DNA from: Eucommia ulmoides
Lineage: Eukaryota > Streptophyta > Magnoliopsida > Garryales > Eucommiaceae
NCBI GenBank assembly: GCA_016647705.1
Contig: CM028340.1
Location: 9,549,001-9,613,000 of the forward strand
DNA length: 64,000 nucleotides
Direction: 5' to 3'
This document shows positions 60,040-64,000 of this stretch, one piece after another. Under the pieces are notes generated by a model. That model saw only the letters and a program-made list of their open reading frames with translations. It was not told the origin of the DNA and ran no database searches. Numbering within the stretch: the stretch's first letter is position 1; the number at the start of each line of letters is the position of its first letter. The translations under genes were made by a program, and so were the position numbers.

Positions 60040-60560
60040 TATGCCCCGAGCCCAAAGCTTGCCGCATGAGGCTCCCTTTAATGGTTTTAAGCCTCCACTT
60101 TGAGAAGTTTCTGAGCAGAAGGTGCTCAGAGCCCAAAGCTGGGCATGTGAGGCTCCCTTGACAGTTTTGAGCCTCTACTTTAAGAAGTTGTTGAGAAGAA
60201 AGTGCTCGGAGCCTACAGCTCTGTGTGTGAGGCTCTCTTGACGGTTTTGAGCCTTTACTTCGAGAAGTTGCTAAGAAAAAAGTGCTCAGAGCTCAGTATG
60301 TGAGGCTCCCTTGACGATTTTGAGCCTCCACTGTGAGAAGTTGCCAAGCAGAAGGTGCTCGGAACCCCAAATTCAGCATGTGAGGCTCCCTTGATAGTTT
60401 TGAGCCTATACTTTGAGAAACTGCCAAGCAGAAAGTAATCGAAGGCCAAATCTCAGCATGTGAGGCTTCCTTAATGGTTTTAAGCCCCTAATTTGATAAG
60501 TTTTTTTAGCAAAAAGTGATCAAAGCCAAGAGCTCAGCATGTGAGTATGGTTGTCCCTTA
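60040..60560. repeat. second ~75-80-bp tandem array
   Basis: Units carry AGAAGGTGCTCAGAGCCC, GCATGTGAGGCTCCCTTGAC and GTTTTGAGCCTCYACTTTGA, with GTGCTC cores near 60119, 60199, 60278, 60353, 60432 and 60513. The core is shared with the array at 56.3-56.9 kb. Confidence 0.85.
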
Positions 60561-61340
60561 TGACAATAGGTGGAGCCTTGTTCGATCATGACTATACCCT
60601 TGGAAGAATTTAGTGTCCGATTATTTTCCTTTTGGGAGCAGTGGTTATCATTGTCAAATCTACAAAACTCAGTTCAGTTTTGGAACCTCCAATTTTGAAC
60701 CATCCGAGTAGAGGGTGCTCAAAGAGTGGAGCCTGACAATTTTTCCAAAACAAAGGAATTATATATGGTTTTGGGTCCTCCAAGGCCTTAACTTTCCTAC
60801 CCTCCAGCCTGAAGCACGAGTAGGGTTTTTGCTCATGCTATTGGCTCAATGGTTGTGAATTTCAAATAGTTTTTAGTCCTTGCGGTCTAATGGGCACCAT
60901 GCAAGCATTGGGGCCTGTAGCTAGTCTTCCATAGGTTGTCCACAGTGGGGCTCATCCCTGAGCCTTGTCAGGTTATCCCAATTTAGTCCATGCAAGAGCA
61001 TCTTCTCCTTTAAGTCGCCTGACCCGTAGTCAACTGTGAAGGGATAGATACTTAGTCGTCGGTCCTCAAACCCAATCAATATCCTGCCCTTGGAAGATGA
61101 CCTTGGTCTATCCCCAGGTACAGACTATCAACCTATGTAAGGGGTCTAGTTATCACTCTTGACGGCTAGCATTGGGATGTCGCTTCAAAAGATGCATGCA
61201 CAGGTTAGGAGGTCGTTGCACTTGAATAGTCCTTTCATTAATATGAAAATTAGTTCCACTTAGTAGCAAAACAGAATATTTACAAACTAACCTCTTTCCT
61301 ACAGAAATATCATTTGAGGTAGTAAGCATTCCAAGGTGCC
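60561..61340 (-). other. spacer between pol and the antisense ORF
   Basis: Noncoding sequence, with a lone GAGGGTGCTCAAAGAG repeat core near 60712. No gene recognised. Confidence 0.5.
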
Positions 61341-61344
61341 GTAG

Positions 61345-64000
61345 TGGAACCTTTTCTTAGGTCTCGAGCTCGTACGTGCCCAATCTTGCAATTCTTGTTA
61401 CACAATAAGGTCCCTCCCAAGTAGGAGCGAAATTTTCTGCATTTGGATCTTTGATCGCTAAAGTGACCTTTCTAAGAATAAGGCCACCAACTTCAAAACA
61501 ATGGGGGCACACCCATCTATCGTAGTAACCTGTTACACGTTATTGATATGCCACTTGACGAATTCGAACGCATTCTCTTCTCTTTTCCAAAAAGTCCAAG
61601 TTGAGAGCCAGCATAGCGTCGTTTTCCTCTTGGTCGAGGTCTTTAGCTACTGTTATCAAAGTTGGCATCCTAATCTCTACAGGAATTACAGACTCTGATC
61701 TAAGCGTTATTGCAAAAGGGGTTTCTCTAGTTGTCGTTTGTGAGGTAGTGTAATACGCCCAAAGGACGAGGTACAAATCATCCACCCACTTACCTTTTAC
61801 TTTGTCAAGTCTGGTCTTCAACTCGTGTAGGATAGTTCAATTGGTGACCTCGACCTAGCCATTTACTTGGGGATGCCTGGAGAGGCGAAATGAGTCCAAA
61901 TGCTAAGGCCTGAACTGAAGTTGGCAAAGTAGTCATTGTCAAACTGAGTGTAGTTATCAGAAATGACGGATTTTGGAATGCCAAACCTACATTCATGGAC
62001 TTCTAGATGAAATTGCGGATTTTGTTTTCTTAATGGCCGCCAGGGGCTCTGACTCGACCCATTTGGTGAAGTAATCAATGGCCACGACCAAGAATTTTCT
62101 TTGTCAAGTACCCTGAGGAAAAAGGCTGAGTAAATCGATTCTTCACTGATAGAAAATCCACGGGTTGGTCATCGGTACCATGCCTATTGGAGGCACATGA
62201 GGATGTGCCGTGAATCATTGACACTTGTCTCATTTTTTCATGAACTCCATTGCGTCCTCAAGCATCTTTAGCCAGTAATACCCTTGGTAGAATAGTTTAC
62301 TATCCAGGGACTTACCCCCCGAGTGGTTGCCACATATTCCCTTGCACACCTATCTTAGGACGTACTCAGTTTCTTCTGGACCAAGTCACCTAGAGTAAGG
62401 GCCCAAAAATGAGCTTCCGTACAAAACTCCACTAATGATGCAATACCACATTGATCGATAACGTATCCTGTTGGCCTCATCATGATTATCCGGTAGTGTC
62501 CCATCTTCCAAGTACCGCCATATCGAGTCCATCAAGGTGGGTTGGTAATTGAGTTCGCAAATTGATACAACTTGGTCGGACACCGCGGTGCTTGGCGAAT
62601 CTAGATACTCCACGGGTACACTTCATTTCAAGGTCCATTCTATCATCGAAGCGAGGTTAACCAAGACATCGACATGCCTGTTCTCTTCTCTGGGTATTTG
62701 GGTTACTTGGACTATTTCAAAACTGTCCATCAACTTCTTAACTCTCTCCAAGTACACGGTCATGCTCAAATCCTTAGCCAAATACTTCTCGTTGACTTGG
62801 TTGACCACCAGTTGGGAGTCATAGAAGATGATTAGTGTTTTCACGTTAAATTATCGGGCTAGGAGAAGACCAACGAGGAGTGCTTTGTATTTAGATTCAT
62901 TGTTGGTTGCTCTGAATCCTAATCTAATGACATACTAGACTTCTTCTTTGTTCGGGTCACGGGGATCATTCTTGCTCCGCAGCTGTTCACATTGGAAGAC
63001 CTGTAAGTGAAAAGTTTTCAAGTGCCCGAATCAAAGTCCTGTGCTAGCTTATCAATGTCTTCTCTTCTTCCATTACCATATCTACCTAGTCATCAGTAGT
63101 GGTCTCCTGGTCATCGGTGAAGGTGAGCTCGCCGATGAAGTCGATAAAGACTTAGCCTTTAATGGAGGTTCCCGTTCGGTACTCTATGTGGAATTGGCAG
63201 AGCTCAAGGCTATACTTCATTAGTCACCCTGAGATATCTAGAGAGTAAAATCTGACTGAAAGGCTAGTCGGTTAGGACATTGATGGTGTGCGCCTTGAAG
63301 TACTATTTTAGCTTTCTTAAGGCCAGTAGCAGAGCGTAACGAGCTTCTCGAAGTTGGTATACCTCGTCTCAGTATTTGTGAGGACTCTACTAGAGTAGTA
63401 TATTGGGTGTTGGGCACCGACGTCATCTATCACCTGTACCGCTCTAACTACTGTTGAAGAAGTAGAGATGTACAAGTATAACTCTTCACCATCTTTCAGG
63501 GTGCTGAGCAAAAGAGAAGATGAGAGGTATCGTTTGAGCTCCTGGAATACTGTCTCGTGCTTTTTTGTCCATTCAAAGTTGTTGTCCCCCCTTAATACTT
63601 TGAAAAAAGTAAGGCACTTCTCTGAGGCCTACGAGATGAATCGATTCATGGAAATTAGTCTTCTCGTGAGCATCTACACCTTATTTTTGTTTCAAGGAGA
63701 GGTCATCCCCAACATAGCATTTATCTAGTCGAGGTTCGCATTGATTCCGTACTACGAGACCATGTATCTGAGAAACTTCTCCACAGCTCCAAAGATGCAC
63801 TTGTTGGGGTTGAGTTTCATGCGGTGAGCCCTGAGCGTATCGAAGTAATTATGGAGGTTCTTGATATGGTTAGGAGCCCTAGATCTCTTGACCGGCAAGT
63901 CGTTGATGTAAACCTTCATCTTCTGTCCAATTTCCTCCTTGAATGTTTTGTTCTCTAGATGCTGGTAGATGGCCCTAGTATTGCGCAGGCTGAACAACAT
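61345..64000 (-). pseudogene. Tat-lineage Ty3/gypsy pol (RT to integrase), cut by window edge
   Basis: From the right edge downward: RT (QHLENKTFKEEIGQKMKVYI, NDLPVKRSR where active copies have DD, then MKLNPNKCIFGAVEKFL), first RNase H (LYISTSSTVVRAVQVI, YYSSRVLTNTETRYTNFEKL), a second RNase H-like domain (FYDSQLVVNQVNEKYLAKD, VTQIPREENRHVDVLVNLAS), and integrase (GIPKSVISDNYTQFDNDYF, KGKWVDDLYLVLWAYYTT, then VGGLILRKVTLAIKDPNAEN and FAPTWEGPY). The dual RNase H is typical of the Tat lineage. Frameshifts, stops and the damaged RT box show it is inactive. Confidence 0.88.

Overview
This is low-GC, TE-rich nuclear DNA from a flowering plant, probably a eudicot. That is suggested by a spliced plant-type metallophosphoesterase gene, a plant CYP71-like P450 fragment, and plant lineages of retrotransposon (SIRE-type Ty1/copia, Tat-type Ty3/gypsy, RTE and L1 LINEs, and a Mutator-like element). 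I cannot name the species. No tRNA, rRNA or CRISPR array was seen.

Host gene (3353-21806, minus strand). The one intact host gene I can support encodes a TMEM62-type, multi-pass membrane metallophosphoesterase. It has four exons (21524-21806, 10555-10796, 4185-5711, 3353-3469) joined by canonical GT/AG junctions. They give an uninterrupted 722-residue frame with all five metallophosphoesterase motifs. Introns 1 (10.7 kb) and 2 (4.8 kb) are full of dead elements: a Ty3/gypsy remnant, a copia with a tandemly duplicated 3' end, another copia RNase H fragment, a P450 fragment, and an RTE LINE split by a hAT-like insertion. A broken copia pol lies head-on against the 3' UTR.

Nested copia block (24097-35421). 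A solo LTR with 5-bp target duplications (ATTAT) is split by a nearly complete SIRE-like copia element (25083-34261, minus strand). That element has its own duplication (GATAT), LTRs of about 2.1 kb, a tRNA-Met-type primer site, a purine tract, gag and pol. Related LTRs occur at 40208-46242 (a composite with mismatched flanks) and 53331-55602 (a second solo LTR, duplication AGGTT). All carry, about 320-370 bp upstream of a TATA-like position, an array of palindromic GTCGAC-type motifs. This is the most striking unexplained regulatory-looking pattern in the window.

Region 36.8-53.3 kb. It holds a minus-strand copia pseudogene, the composite SIRE-like element, an L1 RNase H fragment cut exactly at an LTR end, and the 3' part of a gypsy element. 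The gypsy element is split by a 2.2-kb Mutator-like element with TIRs of about 117 bp and a perfect 9-bp target duplication. A copia integrase fragment follows.

Region 55.6-64 kb. This is the 3' half of a degenerate Tat-lineage Ty3/gypsy element on the minus strand, running off the right edge. It has RT, RNase H, a second RNase H-like domain and integrase. Downstream of pol, on the opposite strand, lies a coiled-coil ORF with two intron-like segments, flanked on both sides by tandem arrays of one related ~80-bp unit. Plant Tat elements are known to carry such extra, sometimes antisense, ORFs. The shared flanking arrays are the unusual part.
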